Shown piece after piece: positions 26,702-40,600 of a DNA stretch of 64,000 bases. The notes beneath the pieces were generated by a model, which searched no databases, had not been told where the DNA came from, and saw only the letters and a program-made list of their open reading frames with translations. Each line of letters starts with the position of its first letter. The stretch's first letter is position 1. The position numbers and the translations under genes were made by a program. The stretch spans positions 39,303,381 to 39,367,380 of the forward strand of contig OZ023275.1 in NCBI GenBank assembly GCA_964007475.1, read 5' to 3'. Source of the stretch: Hybos culiciformis. Taxonomy: Eukaryota > Arthropoda > Insecta > Diptera > Hybotidae.

Positions 26702-29700
26702 GCATGACGTGAAGATGAAGAGCAATTAAAAATATGTGTTCAAAAAATATTAATAAATTTTCAATAATTGTTTTTATAAATTGTAAATCCATCAAATAAT
26801 TATATGATACTAAAAAAAAATAACCACCAGCAGAAGAAGTTATATTTAAAAAAATGGACTTTAATTAAAATTGAATTTTATTTATTTATTTTTTTTTAAC
26901 TAAATTGGATATCTTTTCGATTTACTATTAATTCTTTTTTTTAATTGAATTTTAAGTTTAAAAAAATTATATTTTTTATTTATTAGTTATTAGTTATATT
27001 TCTACATTTTTTAAACTTTACAAAATTTATATAAAGATTTAGACATTTAATTAGATGTCTTTTAACGTTAATTAAAATTTCAATCTTATTGTTAAATTTT
27101 TGACAATTATTAATATTTTTTATTCCTTTTAAATTTCCATATTAAAAAAAATATATTTTTATTTTGACAAAAATCACACATACTATATATACTATATATC
27201 TATCAATAAATTTTATATCCTCTTGAAATTAAGCAATATTTCCGGTTGTTTGAAAATGTTTTTATTAAAAAAAAATAAATTATCACACTATTAAATTTAT
27301 ATAATAATAAAAATATTTTGTTTAATTCTAAATAAAAATTAATATTATAAATAAATACTTGAACTGCACAAAAATAAAAAAAGAATATGAATCAAAACAT
27401 TGGGCAAATTACACTTTGAACGTTGATTAATATACTTTTTTTTTTACTAATTTAAAATTCAATTAATTTCTCTTCGAATCCAAAATTATAAATTAATTAA
27501 CAACTTATTGATTTAGCTTACAAAATTAAAAAAAAAAAATGTCACAATCAATAAATTTTACAAATCTAAGCTTATAGATAAAATTTGCTTAATATTTCTC
27601 TTGAATTGAAATATTTTACAAACATAATTATATTTCTACAATTTGAATTCTTGATCAAAAGTATTAAAATTTTGAGATAAGTCAAAACATACTTTCAGAC
27701 ACTTAGAGTGGAGTATTACGATACAATTTAAAAATCATTCGGAAATCCATTCTCCCCAAATTCTATTTTAATATATTTTAAGTATAGCTTAATGATTCCT
27801 AATTCTTATTAAACCAACCCTCCAAATTTATCAATAATACTGACTGTAGGATAATCTTGCTTAGAAATATAACACAATGTAATAAAGTGATACGTGCACG
27901 TACACATGTATTTTACATACAAATGTAATCCATTATGTGATTTTACCAATTTTTTTATGATAATTTTTAGATTTTTAAATAAATTTAAAATTTACTTTTT
28001 TATTTGTACTTTTCAACCACAATTCATTTGAATGGGAATATATCTAGTTTTAAACGAAAAATTTATTGATTTTAGGATGCATCAAAACTTTAAAACATAA
28101 TAAATGTACATAAAAATAAATGATATATTTTATGAAAAAAAAAGTTTACACTAACTCATACAAAATAATGTTTATATAATAATATATATGTGGATTCGTA
28201 TATAATATTTATGCGCATATTTAATTAGATATTCTCGAATCGTTTTTCAAATAAAACAAATCATTTTTTTTTTTTCAATATTATTTTTTATCTATATATT
28301 TTGAAAACTAAAAATTTTCAATGATTTTATTTTTTATATAAAAAAAAAAAATTGCGTAAAATTTTCCTAACATAAATATACATCATAATATTTTATGTGA
28401 ACATAAAAATAAAGATTTATTAGCACTGTGAAATACGAGTGAAATCAGAGTCTTATTTAATAAGAGAAATGTTACAGGTACTATTAAGTACTCAATAATT
28501 TTGGAGCCTAACAAAATTCTTTTCCTTGTAGCTGATTTAAATTCTTGCTTCTGTATTCTTGAGATGTATTATCATTTATCACAAATTTACCACAAAAAAA
28601 ATATTAAAAATATAATGAGAATGAATTTATGCTAATCTTTCATCAAAAGCATAAAGCATAAACCATACTATAAGTTTTTCTTCTTTTTTTTTTTTGTTTT
28701 TGGGAATGAAAAACAAAATAAATAAACTAGTCAGGTTCACAGATTAAAGAAAGATAAAATTCTTTTTATTTAGAAAAAAAAAAAGGCATACAAAATAATT
28801 TGCCTAAGATTGACCGTAACAAAAATACAAATCGCAAATCATTATGATCGTTCAGATTAAAGGAATAATTAAACTTATTATGCACTATTTCACTAACTCT
28901 AAATTTCTTAAGCTTCTGAAATCATTTTATACCTACTGTATATCAAACTATTTATTTAAGGCAATTCCAGCAGAAACAATATGATGACAATAAATCTGTG
29001 AATGATGTGTTTAGATTATAAAATTCTTATTTAGACAAATTGATAATATTTCATATAAGATAAATTTCTAGAATGCCAATTAAATTTATATATCTTTAAG
29101 ATACATTATAATTGGAAATTCAATAATAAAAAATATTGCGAGATTTTTGAAATGACTAAGATTTCCGATTTTTTTTTGTTTCATTTTTCGTAAACAATTG
29201 AAAAAAAATTCATATCACATTTTTATTTTCTTCTCTGAAAAACAAAAAGATTTATTATTGATAAAAATTGAAAAAAAAAAAAAAAAAAAGTAAAATATAA
29301 AAAGATAAAGTCTTGAAAAAACATTTTGCAATACTTATAAAATAATATTGATAATTTTTTTTTCATATATTTACTTTATATAGATAGATTAAATAAATAT
29401 CCAGAATTTCCTACTTTAATCTGAGTCATTCGAAATAATACTTTTTTTTTTTATTTTTTTGAAAACCATAAAACTAATAAAAATAAAAAATTGATTTAGA
29501 ATTTTTAATTTCTAATATTTATTTAATTTTTTTTTTTTTTTAATGTATAAATTATACTTAATGAATTATTTGCAAAAAAAAAGCTTTAGAAGATTTATTT
29601 AGTTCATAAAAATTTGATAAGAGAATTAAAATAAATATAAATAGATATGTATAAATAAAAATTGATTTTTCGAGGTAAAAATTAATTTAAAATTTTAGAA

Positions 29701-31563
29701 GTTAAGAATAAACTTAGGACTTTTGTAACATATGTGTAGTAAATAAGTATCAAAGTGACATTGTTATGTTTCACATTTTTACAAACTAATAGACTTCGCA
29801 AATAGTTCTCATGTACAATGACTAATTCTTAGTCCACAGTTGAACTGAAATATGTGGTATTTAGCACGATAAAAATTAAGATAAAATTATTATACAAACT
29901 CTTTAATAATCTTCTCAACTCAATTAAATAATAAAATTTTGAAATGTTAACAAAAAATTATAAAAAGAAAATTTTCAAAAATATTATTCAAAAGTGAAAA
30001 TATGGCGGAAGTCAGAAAATTATCAATTTAATAAATGAAGCCATGATTTAAAATTTTTAACTCAAATTACAATCAAAAATTCAATATGCAACATTGTTTA
30101 AAAACAAAAAAAAAAATTCATTTCGAAAGGTTTATTGCTCTCATTCGATTTATCAATTCGTCTAAAAAAAATTAAAAAAAATTAAAACAAAAATCTTCTA
30201 CAATGTAAAGAGAACAAAACAAGTCGAATTAAATTGATTCGAATTTTTTCAACAATATCAGCAATTTTAAATCTCATTTTTCGGCCTCCAAAGCAATGAG
30301 AAAATATTATTTCTTTTTTTTATGCCAAAACATTTTCAATTCATAAATATTATTTTGGAAATACGTCTTCAAAAATCTATCTACATATTAAACAATTAAT
30401 ATTCCACATTTAGTATTTTCACTCATTAGTTATAATAATTTCTAAATTGTAAATTGTCTTTTAATAGAAAAAAAAGGTAGGCGAGTGACAAATTCTAAAA
30501 CAATATTAACTTAAAAAATATACATTTAGAAAAACTCCGTATTCTCAATTACTTATAGATTTTGGTTATTATTAGTTATTTTGTTAAAAATTGCGCATAA
30601 TATATTTATATTTGATGGAAATTCAAATTTTTTTTGAAGTTCTTCGATAATCATAAGCCATTACAAATTTATTTGATTAATCGTCTTAACTTAACAATAA
30701 ATTCGATTAATCGTCATATAACAACTTAACAATTAATTCGATTAATCATCGATTTTTAAAAATATTATCTTTCTAAAAAAAATGTCGGTTTTAATACACC
30801 AGCAACTCGCTTGATCGAACCCAATCAATTTAATTAAAAATGCATAACTGCATCAGGTGAATTTATTTAAAAAAAAAAAACCATGACATTTTTTATTTAA
30901 TGTTTTTAAAGTAAATTTATTTGTATTTTTATTTTTTGTTTTTGATGAATATGATGAAATCTCGCAATCTCAATTACTTGGAAAGTATACAGTTTCGAAT
31001 TTCGAAATAAATTAACATAAAAAATCAAATTGAATAAAATCATGTCACAAATATTTTTTATTGGCTAATTTTTGCATAAATCAGCTATATATTATTCTTC
31101 TTTATGTTTCAGTTCAAAAAATAATTATATTTATGTTAAAGAAAAATGTTTTCTTAATTAATTTAAAACAAATAAATCTTAGCCAATTAATTTTAGTGTG
31201 AAATTATGTTATAAAACCACAGAGAAAAAAACAACCACCCACTTTATAGAAATTAACTTTTCCTTGAAATATATTGAATATAACATCGATGAGTACATTT
31301 AACTGTCATTTACAATTTGCTTTGAATATTCTAATAGTATTTAAAGAAAATTCATAAAAAAAATTGAGATAAGAATTTAAGATATCATAAAAAAATTTAT
31401 ACATTGATCGTTGTCATCAATTTGAAATTATTGAATAAATCTATGAATTGTAGAAATAAATTGAATTAACCAATAAGTACATAATATTTAATTATCCAAT
31501 AATCTAATGTACCTACAATTTTATAAATAATGTCAATTTTATTTCTTTCTATTTTTTTTGCAG
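26702..31563. other. AT-rich non-coding DNA upstream of pebbled
   Basis: No protein-like frame is present. The stretch ends with a polypyrimidine tract and TTTTTGCAG at 31555-31563, a convincing 3' splice site for the first coding exon of pebbled. At least its right end is therefore intron. It includes a cluster of GATTAATC motifs listed separately. Confidence 0.65.
30668..30750. promoter_or_regulatory. Cluster of three GATTAATC motifs
   Basis: Three spaced repeats of a unit built on TTCGATTAATCGTC occur: TTTGATTAATCGTC, TTCGATTAATCGTC and TTCGATTAATCATC, separated by AACTTAACAAT-type linkers. TAAT/GATTA cores are typical of homeodomain binding sites. The cluster lies about 0.9 kb before the first coding exon of pebbled. 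A regulatory role is inference; it could simply be a local tandem repeat. Confidence 0.35.
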
Positions 31564-31595
31564 TACTAAATAATTATATTGACTAATAATTCAAG

Positions 31596-34500
31596 ATGGC
31601 TACATTGTCCAGTTCAAATTTAATTGAATCACAAAATAGCTTAAAAGTAGATCGAAGATTATCAACCACATCTGAATCATCAATAGAGCCAATGGATTTA
31701 GGACGAACACCAACACCAAAGAAATACAAAATTATTAATAATAATAATAATAATAATGAAATCAATAATGTTTGCAATAATAAAAATATATCCGAATCGA
31801 GTCAAGATTCAGATGAAGAAGATCCTAAAATATTAACAAATAAATTAAATAAAAAATTGGAATCTCAAGAAGATTCATTTCGAAAGAAATTTCGAATTAA
31901 TAGTACGCCACATAGAAGTCCAATTACAACATCTTTGCAAATACGATCAGAAGAAAATGGACTAAATGATGAAACTAGTGTTAATAATCCTAATAATGAA
32001 AATTTTATGTCAAATAATGAATCCGGCTTTGTTGATACAACAAATACCACAAATTTAAATAATTCATTAATAACATCTAGTCCAGAATCTGGAATAGGTG
32101 AACGTGATGAAGTTAAATATGTATGCCCAATATGTGACATTGTATCAGCAACGCCACATGAATTCACTAATCACATTAGATGTCATAATTATACTTCGGG
32201 TAATCCTGAAAATTTTACATGTCGCATTTGCTCAAAAGTGAGTTGAATATTTATTATCATTTAATTTTTTTTTTTTTGTTTGTTTTTTTAATATAAAATA
32301 AAATAATTTTAATGTTGGTATTATATAAGATCGTTCGCAGTATACATATATTTAAAATTTAACTGTATAAAAAACGTCGTCTGTTGAAAACGTTTTAGTC
32401 TACTATATACTAAATAGCTGTAGGTATGTACATTCATATAAAGTTAGAAAAAAATTAATAGGAACGTGAGCAATTTTTTTCTCTTATAGTTAGTAAAACA
32501 TTGTACATTTACACGGGTACAAATATATATAAATGATTTCTCTCTCAAATGCCAATTTTAATAAGCATCTTAATTTTCCTCAAATGATAATTCACTAAAA
32601 AATACATATAAACTTATTTAACCCTAAAAAGTTTCTTCTTGAAACATCATCTTCTGAGTTTCTTTATCAAAATTTTATTATTTTTTTTTCTGATTTTAAA
32701 TTTTTTAAAATAAAGGGTTATTTTATTAGTTTAACAACAAAAAAATAATAACTCCGTCAAAATAATGAACATTAATTTTATTAACAACATATAAGTTCAA
32801 TATGCATTGACATTTTGTCTAAACAATTATTTTCAATATATTTAACAGATTTTATCATCAGCTTCATCTTTGGATCGTCATGTCTTAGTCCATACAGGGG
32901 AAAGACCGTTTAACTGTAAATATTGTCATCTAACATTTACAACAAATGGTAACATGCATCGTCATATGCGAACTCATAAGCAACATCAGCAACATCATCA
33001 ACGTAAAAACTCCAAAGTAATTGCAAACAATGGAAACAATATTGGAAATGCTTCATCAGTTACCAAAGATAACGATGATGGTAATAAAATGAATCCTTAT
33101 TGTTCACCGAACAATGCTAATAGTACTGAAAGTACTATCAATTTGACAACAAACAAAATGTCTAACAGCAACGGTGAATACAATGAGAATTATGATAGTG
33201 ACGCTGAAACTGATGAAAGTGACAATAATAATAATAACTGCAATAATAATAATTTTTCCAGCATTAGCAATCACTTTAATATTAACAGCAATAAAAGGAA
33301 AAATAGTACAGAATTGGATGAAAGTGGTATACTATTAAAGCGTCGTATGAAAACTATTAATAATAATATAATTCATGAAATTTGCGACAACAATCATTTG
33401 TTGCAGCAGCACTTACTCAATCAACAAAAGTATTGTTGTCCAGTCTGTAATCGAAATGATTTTATTAGTATGTTAACATTAGGCTCTCATATGGACACGG
33501 AACATCCGGATATACCAGCCAAATGTCGCCAATGTGATGTCGTATTCAAAACTCACAAGCAGTTGAATGCACATCGATGCACAATAAATAACAAACAAAG
33601 CATCGCTCAAGGTTTTAATGATTTAACATTTGTTGATTTTTCAAGTGAGAAATTTCCACTGATAGCGAAATCATTATGTGAACAAACATTACGAACCCCC
33701 ATTACAAAACAAAAATTCGAATGTTTCAAGTGCTATCGAGCATTTCCATGTACCACATCACTTGAAATCCATAACAAAGATTGCGATGTTGTGTCATGTT
33801 TGCCAACAACAATACCACATGACCTTTCAGTACAAAAGCCTCAAATGTCGGAAAGTGAAAGTGAAGGAGAAGATAATAAACGTGATGATTTTTTTGCTCA
33901 TCTTGATTTAAGAAACAAATCTGCAATGAGCATGGAAGAGAGCAGCTTTATGTCGTCACCTCATGCTTCAGAAAAATCTGATTTCAAAGAGAATGACAAA
34001 GTCATGAATTTAAATAGCAATCAAAATAACCCAATGTTAAATGACTCAAAGGACTTAGCAGACATTCAATCTATTCTCAATGTCACATCTTCTTCTAATA
34101 ACTTTTTGAAAAACTTTGAACAAACAGTTAATACACCAAGCAGCGAATGTGGATATGGCAAAGATGAAGAAGAAGCTCAGGATGCTTTCACAGCTGAATT
34201 TCGCAAAATGAAATTACGGGGTGAGTTTCCTTGCAAATTGTGCGCAGCAGTTTTCCCTAATTTGCGCGCATTGAAGGGACATAATAGAATACATTTAAGT
34301 GCTGCAGGCGCGGCAGGGCCGTTTCGATGTAATATGTGTCCATATTCCATTCATGATAAAGCTGCTCTTGTGAGACACATGAGAACACACAATGGAGATA
34401 GACCTTACGAATGTGCGGTATGTAACTATGCATTTACCACCAAAGCGAATTGTGAGCGCCATTTGCGTAATCGTCACGCAAAAACGACTCGAGAAGAAGT

Positions 34501-37500
34501 AAAGCGTGCCATTATTTATCATCCATCTGAAGATTCTAGTTGTGATGATCCAACAAAGAAAATCCATTTGTTTTCTTCACCAGATTTTGATCAAGACGAT
34601 GACAATCATCATCAATTAACACCAAAAGATCGTTCAACTCCGGTTTCACATTTAAAAGAAATGCTGCAAAATCAGGATCATAAGTCTATGAAAATTCAAG
34701 TCAAAAGTTTGGAAAAGCTTATAGATAAAGCTGGAGCATATGGTCATAATTTTGATGAAAGAAAAGAAGAGTATTGCGAATCGCAATGTGAACCAAATCG
34801 CCCCATTGACTTGAGTATGGATGTTTTAGATTTAAGCAAAAAATCAACCAAACAAAGTGAAGAAAAGCAAATCGAGGTAGAAAATGAAGCACAATCCAAA
34901 ATTGATTTTTCTTTGTTAGAAAAACAACAACAACTCCTTCTTGCCCAACAACAGTTCCTAAGTGACACATTGCCAAAAATGGATCCTGCTTCATATTTTC
35001 AACTGTATAGAAATCTTGTATTCCCATCTCTCAATCCTTTTTTCTTACAAAATACATTCCTTCCAAATGGCTTAGGAGATTTGAATAAATTTGCACCATT
35101 AATGAATCCATTTGGTACTATTGGACCAAACCCAGCGTCACCTATACAAAATGCTAATCCATCTACAAATATATTACAACAGTCTCAGCAACAATTATCA
35201 CCACCTAAAGAACAAGACAATGCTCTACAAAAATTAACTCCATCATCCCAGCTATTGCCAAAAACCTGTCCTGATTCATCTACATCGACCCTAATGTCTC
35301 AAATTTCACAACATACATCGTTGCAAAATCATCAAGTTCAACAACAAACGTCGCAACATCAACAGCCGGAACCACTTCAACAAATTTCTTCCGGAAGCTC
35401 TCAGAGATTAGCACAGCCATCTCCGCAACAAAATAATGGGCCTGTAAAAATGGTAATAAAAAATGGAGTACTTATGCCCAAACAGAAACAGCGACGTTAT
35501 CGTACCGAACGTCCATTCGCTTGTGAACATTGTTCGGCAAGATTCACCCTTCGCAGTAACATGGAGCGTCACATTAAACAACAACACCCACAGTTCTGGG
35601 CACAAAGGCAGCGTAACGGCCAACATGTAATGCGTGGCCGTGGAAGCTCCTCAAATATCATGTCCCAAATGCCATCAACTAGAACTATTTCAGATTCATC
35701 AATGAACAATAATATAACCTCAAGCAATAATATGAGTGCGATTTCTGATCAAGTCAAATTCGCTATACTTGCTCAGCAACTAAAAGCTCGGAAGGAAACT
35801 GATATTTTACAACAAGCTCTTTCTGCAGGAAATTCCGGTTTTAGTTCCAATAACAATGGAAGCATGGAAGATGATGCCGAAGATCCAAAACTGGTGATTG
35901 ATGAAGATAACGAAGATGAAGAAGATGATGATGAAGAAGAGTTGGATGATCAGAATGATATTGAGCTGATTCCAGGCCAGGAATACAAATCCGACGAAAT
36001 AACAAATGATAATTCAGCAGCCAAAAAAGTTGCCGAAACAATTTTAGAGCAAGCAATAAAAGCGAGCAGCAATAAACAAAATATAACAGCAAACCCCATG
36101 AAAGAATTTGAGTTAAAATTAGCAAGTTCTATGATTGCACGAGCAGAGTCTGTTGGCAAATCACTAAAACAGGTAGCAAGTTCCCCATTTAAAGATGAAT
36201 CACCAGATTTAGTGTCAGTGTCGAAATTGGTTGATAATGCTACAAATCCATTAGCATTTAACAATTATTTTCGTCCAAGTGATGTTGTGAACCACATGGA
36301 ACAGAGTGATGAAGAGGGGCTGGTTGCATCTGGTAGTGCGTCTGATAATAATTCCGGAACCGAAGAAGCATCCAGCAATCAAAACCCAGAGCAAAAAAAG
36401 AAATCGGCTTACAGTTTAGCTCCTAACCGAGTTTCATGTCCATATTGTCAACGAATGTTTCCATGGTCAAGTTCGCTGCGTCGGCACATTCTTACCCACA
36501 CGGGTCAGAAGCCATTCAAATGCAGTCATTGTCCACTTTTGTTCACAACAAAAAGTAATTGCGATAGACACTTATTACGCAAGCACGGAAATGTAGAATC
36601 TGCAATGTCATTGTATGTCCCAATAGATGACGTTTCAGAACCCATTCCACCTCCAAAACCAGTTGCAGTTGCGAAATTAGAAGCTGCAGCGGCTGCTCAA
36701 CAAAAAATTCGAAATCAGGAGTGTTTAAACTCTACCGATGTTCCTGATTTGCCAAGGCCAAATTTTATTGCTAATGGCAGCCAGCAAAAACCAGAACCAG
36801 TCAGTAATCAATCCACTGTAGTATCATCCAGTGACTTACCATTTAAATGTCATTTGTGCGATTCGTCTTTTGGAGAAAGAATGCAATGTCTGGAACATAT
36901 TCGCTCAATTCATGCTCAAGAGTTCACACTTTTATTAGCTAAGGGAGCAATCGATACAGAAGCAACAGTTGAGACAGCAAATCAGCATAATCCACATTCA
37001 ACCGAAGACGAAGATAAGCGAGATGAAAGCCGCAAATATCCCGATTACAATAACCGCAAAGTAATTTGCGCCTTTTGTGTAAGAAAATTTTGGTCAACAG
37101 AGGATTTACGACGACACATGCGTACTCATAGTGGAGAACGGCCGTTTCAGTGTTCAGTTTGTATGAGAAAATTCACTTTGAAGCACAGTATGCTTCGTCA
37201 TATGAAAAAACATAATGGTAACAACATCAATAATCAAACGAATCCAGTTAATAGCGGTTCAGATCTTTCAGATGACGAACAAAGTCAAGTTCAAGAGCCA
37301 ATATCTCAATTTGAGAATCAGTTGATTCGAGATCAATTACCAATTTTGTCATCCGGAAATACCATTTTGGCAAATTCATTAAGGAATCATAAAATTCAAC
37401 AGATTTTTAATAAAGTTGCTAACAATTGGCACTCAACGGTGCGGGAACAACATAATAATTTGCCATCTGCAACAATTAAGCAAGAATATGATGATATGAA

Positions 37501-37688
37501 TTCCGTTCCTAATACAGGTAAAAATTTCAAAAAAAAATTGGAAAAAAACAAAGTTATTAATTTATCTTATTTCAGCAGTTAATACAGATTTGATTGGAAA
37601 TTTGTTGGGAATTAGTGATCAAGGAATATTAAACAAATTATTATCTTCAGCTGATGAAGCAGCAAAATTATTGGGGATTAAAAAGTAG
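31596..37688 (+). CDS. peb: Hindsight/pebbled (RREB1-family) C2H2 zinc-finger transcription factor
   Basis: Three coding exons: 31596-32237, 32849-37517 and 37576-37688, giving 1807 aa. The start ATG follows in-frame TAA TAA just upstream; the exon begins after the acceptor at 31563, so a 5' untranslated exon lies elsewhere. Fifteen finger-like units begin near residues 175, 207, 235, 409, 438, 504, 674, 706, 734, 1104, 1409, 1437, 1546, 1619 and 1647; those at 438 and 504 are C2HC-like. Intron 1 splits the second finger. Scattered finger pairs joined by long N/Q/S-rich linkers are the hallmark of Drosophila Hindsight and vertebrate RREB1. PIDLS (866-870) followed by VLDLSK is a CtBP-binding type motif; PMDL occurs at 32-35. 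An acidic tract lies near 35900-35960. In Drosophila the protein is a nuclear regulator in amnioserosa, photoreceptors, trachea and follicle cells. Length is near the fly protein (about 1.9 kaa). Exon 3 follows a tandem CAGCAG acceptor. Confidence 0.95.
32238..32848 (+). other. pebbled intron 1 (611 bp)
   Basis: Donor AAA|GTGAGT and acceptor TTTAACAG|ATT, phase 0. It interrupts the second zinc finger between its cysteine pair and histidine pair. It is AT-rich and contains no coding sequence. Confidence 0.93.
37518..37575 (+). other. pebbled intron 2, 58 bp, with tandem CAGCAG acceptor
   Basis: Donor ACAG|GTAAAA and acceptor TTATTTCAG|CAG|TT. Splicing at 37575 or 37578 keeps the frame and differs by one alanine codon. 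It joins the main exon to a 113-bp last exon coding for a hydrophobic, family-like C-terminus (DLIGNLLGISDQ and beyond). If retained, the frame runs through the intron and stops at TAA 37580-37582, giving a different tail. Confidence 0.85.
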
Positions 37689-40600
37689 ATTTTATGTACC
37701 TCCCTAAACTGCTACAGCTTCTTAATATCATAAACAATAATAGATAATATGGAGATCTCTTGCTGATTGATTTGCTTGGGCTTAATGAAAGAATAATATT
37801 TATTGATTCTCTTTGCAAAATAAATGAAAATTTTCTCTAGTCAATGTTTTTAATGTATGAATTTAATATTATGCGCGCAATGAACAAAATATTTAAAATA
37901 ACGAGTTTTTAGTCACAACGATAATATGACAAATTAAATTAGCTATTGAAAATAAAATCTTAGACATAAGAATAATTAAAAAAAAAAAAAAAAATGCAAA
38001 GATAAAATTTGGTAGAACCAACCATTATTGTTTAGATTTTCAATTTTTCATAATAATTAAGATTAATAAATGCATGATTTTAGTAGCTTAATATTTTTCA
38101 AAATATGTACTTAAAATAGCTTTTAAACATAATTAGTATATAGAATAATATCTTATAAAATTTAAATATATAATACAACAATTAAACTATAATAATAAAA
38201 ACAATGTATTTGAATAGTTTTTAATTAAAAATTGTCTAAAAATACTTTATTTAATGAAAGTTCTTATTGAATTGTATGTACATTACATGTAACATTATAT
38301 GTATAAGGTTAAACTTCTTATCTAAGCCTTCTTATTTATGATTGACTTCAAAATAATATACAAAAATAAAAAGTAATAATAATTATATAAAACTCTTAAC
38401 TTTTACGAATATGGAAGTATTAAAAAACTACTTGAAAAATAATTTTTTATTCTTAACATTTTTATTTTGAATAATGAGAAAAATTCAAATTTTTTTTTTA
38501 CAGTAAAATAATTAATTGTAATTTTTTTAATAAGTATGTAATTGTTTTTTATACCTATTTACGGTAGGTGTCCAAAAAGTGTCAATAAAGAAATAAATAA
38601 CAAAAAAATCGATCAAAAACCTCGATAAGAACTTTCAAAGCAACATTTTTAGTATAATGCCTTAAGTAGCGTAAATGTTAATTACTTAAACTATTTAAAA
38701 GAAAACGTTAACTGTTTGCCTTGAAAAAATATATTTTAACTTATTATATTAAATATAAATATATATATGGTATGCCTTTTCTGAAATTTTTATAAAATTC
38801 AGAATACTTAAACCGAAGTGTGACTTAACAGTAGATTTTTAAATATACATATTTTTAAAATATTCTGCACGGATGCCTTTAAAGTATTTTTTAAACGTAA
38901 GAAATTATTCTGGTAATTATCCTTTATAGCATCAATTAAAGAAAAGAATAATATAAAAAAAAAATGCAGCATTCCAAAAATTGTTTCTAAAATAACAATT
39001 TTAATCACATTGTTTCTTTTTTGAAATAAAATAAACACATTCTTGGTCGACAGACAGTATGTTGAAATTGAATTAAACTAAAATTTTTCACAGGATAAAT
39101 TCAATTTAAAAATTACTTTAATAGTATCTTAAAAATATTTATATTATTTAATATTTTTTCAAATTTTATCTACATAAATATAAAGTAAACTTAAATTAAT
39201 TATTTATTATTTTTAAAATTTTTTAGTCTTTAAGAAAGTTTGTCTGTTTTTTTATTTAAATAATTTCAATATAATTTTATTATAGTTTTTTTTTTAATTT
39301 TAGAAAAAGAAAACCTATGTGATGTCTAATTGATTAAATTTTTTTTTTGTTAAATAAAAAACTTTATAATCAAAAGCAACGAATTTTATTTGTAAACTAT
39401 AAAATTAATATTTAAAATTTTTTTAGTTAAATTTATATTATTTAATATTTTAAATTACATTTTTATAAAAAAAAAAATATTGATTAGAAATAAAAATTTA
39501 ATAAAAAGAAAAACATATATCAGTTTGTATTGTACAAATTATAAATTTTCAATAATACTAATTGTTGAAAACTGTTCCGGATATGAAATATTATCTTATT
39601 TTCCATCATTAAAATTAGATCTCAGTATGATGTATGAAGATTTTTTTGTATATACTATATATTTAATTATCAATAAAACGATTATTAACTCCTTTATTGT
39701 TTAAAGCAAAACTCTAGTTTGTTAGTTCGAAATGTGATTCTCCCGCAGCTTTCTACACTAGCAACTAATGAATGAATGTTTAATATTATAAAAAAATAAT
39801 TCATTATTATTTCAAAACTTCAGATACGAGTTTTGGTATCTTACAATAAAATCGATGATATTTATTTATCTTCCAATCATTTTACTAAGATTGTTATCAT
39901 TCAAATATGACACAAACATGAAGTTCGAAAAAATATTCCTAAATATTATGATTATTCATAAAGCAAAATAAAATATTTTAATCCTAAAATAAAACTATGC
40001 TTTACATTTAATTTAGCTTTTTTCATTGATTACACAAATACAAACTGATATTTAAAATGTTATCTTATTATTTTTCTAAGGTATAAAAAAGTTACCGCAA
40101 ACAATTTTTACAAGTGTTTATCACAATTTAATAACATAAGGAAAATTGCCAAACTTTCTTTAAAAAATAAATTAACGAAATTATTTGGTGACTTTTTTGT
40201 CCAAACATTTAATATAATTTTTTTAATAGAAAAAGAAATTTAGTTAAAAAAAAAACTAAAGAAATTATACAGATAATAAAATAGTTTTAATTTTTAATTA
40301 CATAAAATGAATATTATAAAAAAAAAAACAAAAAAAAAAAAATTATAACTAAATTTGTGAAAATACAGCAATAACCAAAGTGTGTGTAAAAAAAAAATTA
40401 ATAAAAAAAAGAAGAAAATTATAAATTATAAAATTTACTATATTTTAAAAATTATAATGCTAAATAGAATTATCTTAAAAAATTACTATAATTATTATAT
40501 GAATATTTAAAAACATAATTGCAAAATTGTTTTTGAAAATCAAAATGGGAAAAATAAAAGTTTGATGAAATTAAAAAATGTTTTAAATTGCAAATACATA

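Noticed and set aside
31865..36264. Long antisense and alternative-frame reading frames inside pebbled
   Set aside because: They mirror the biased codons of the true frame and show no domain features; the plus-strand frame encodes continuous zinc fingers.
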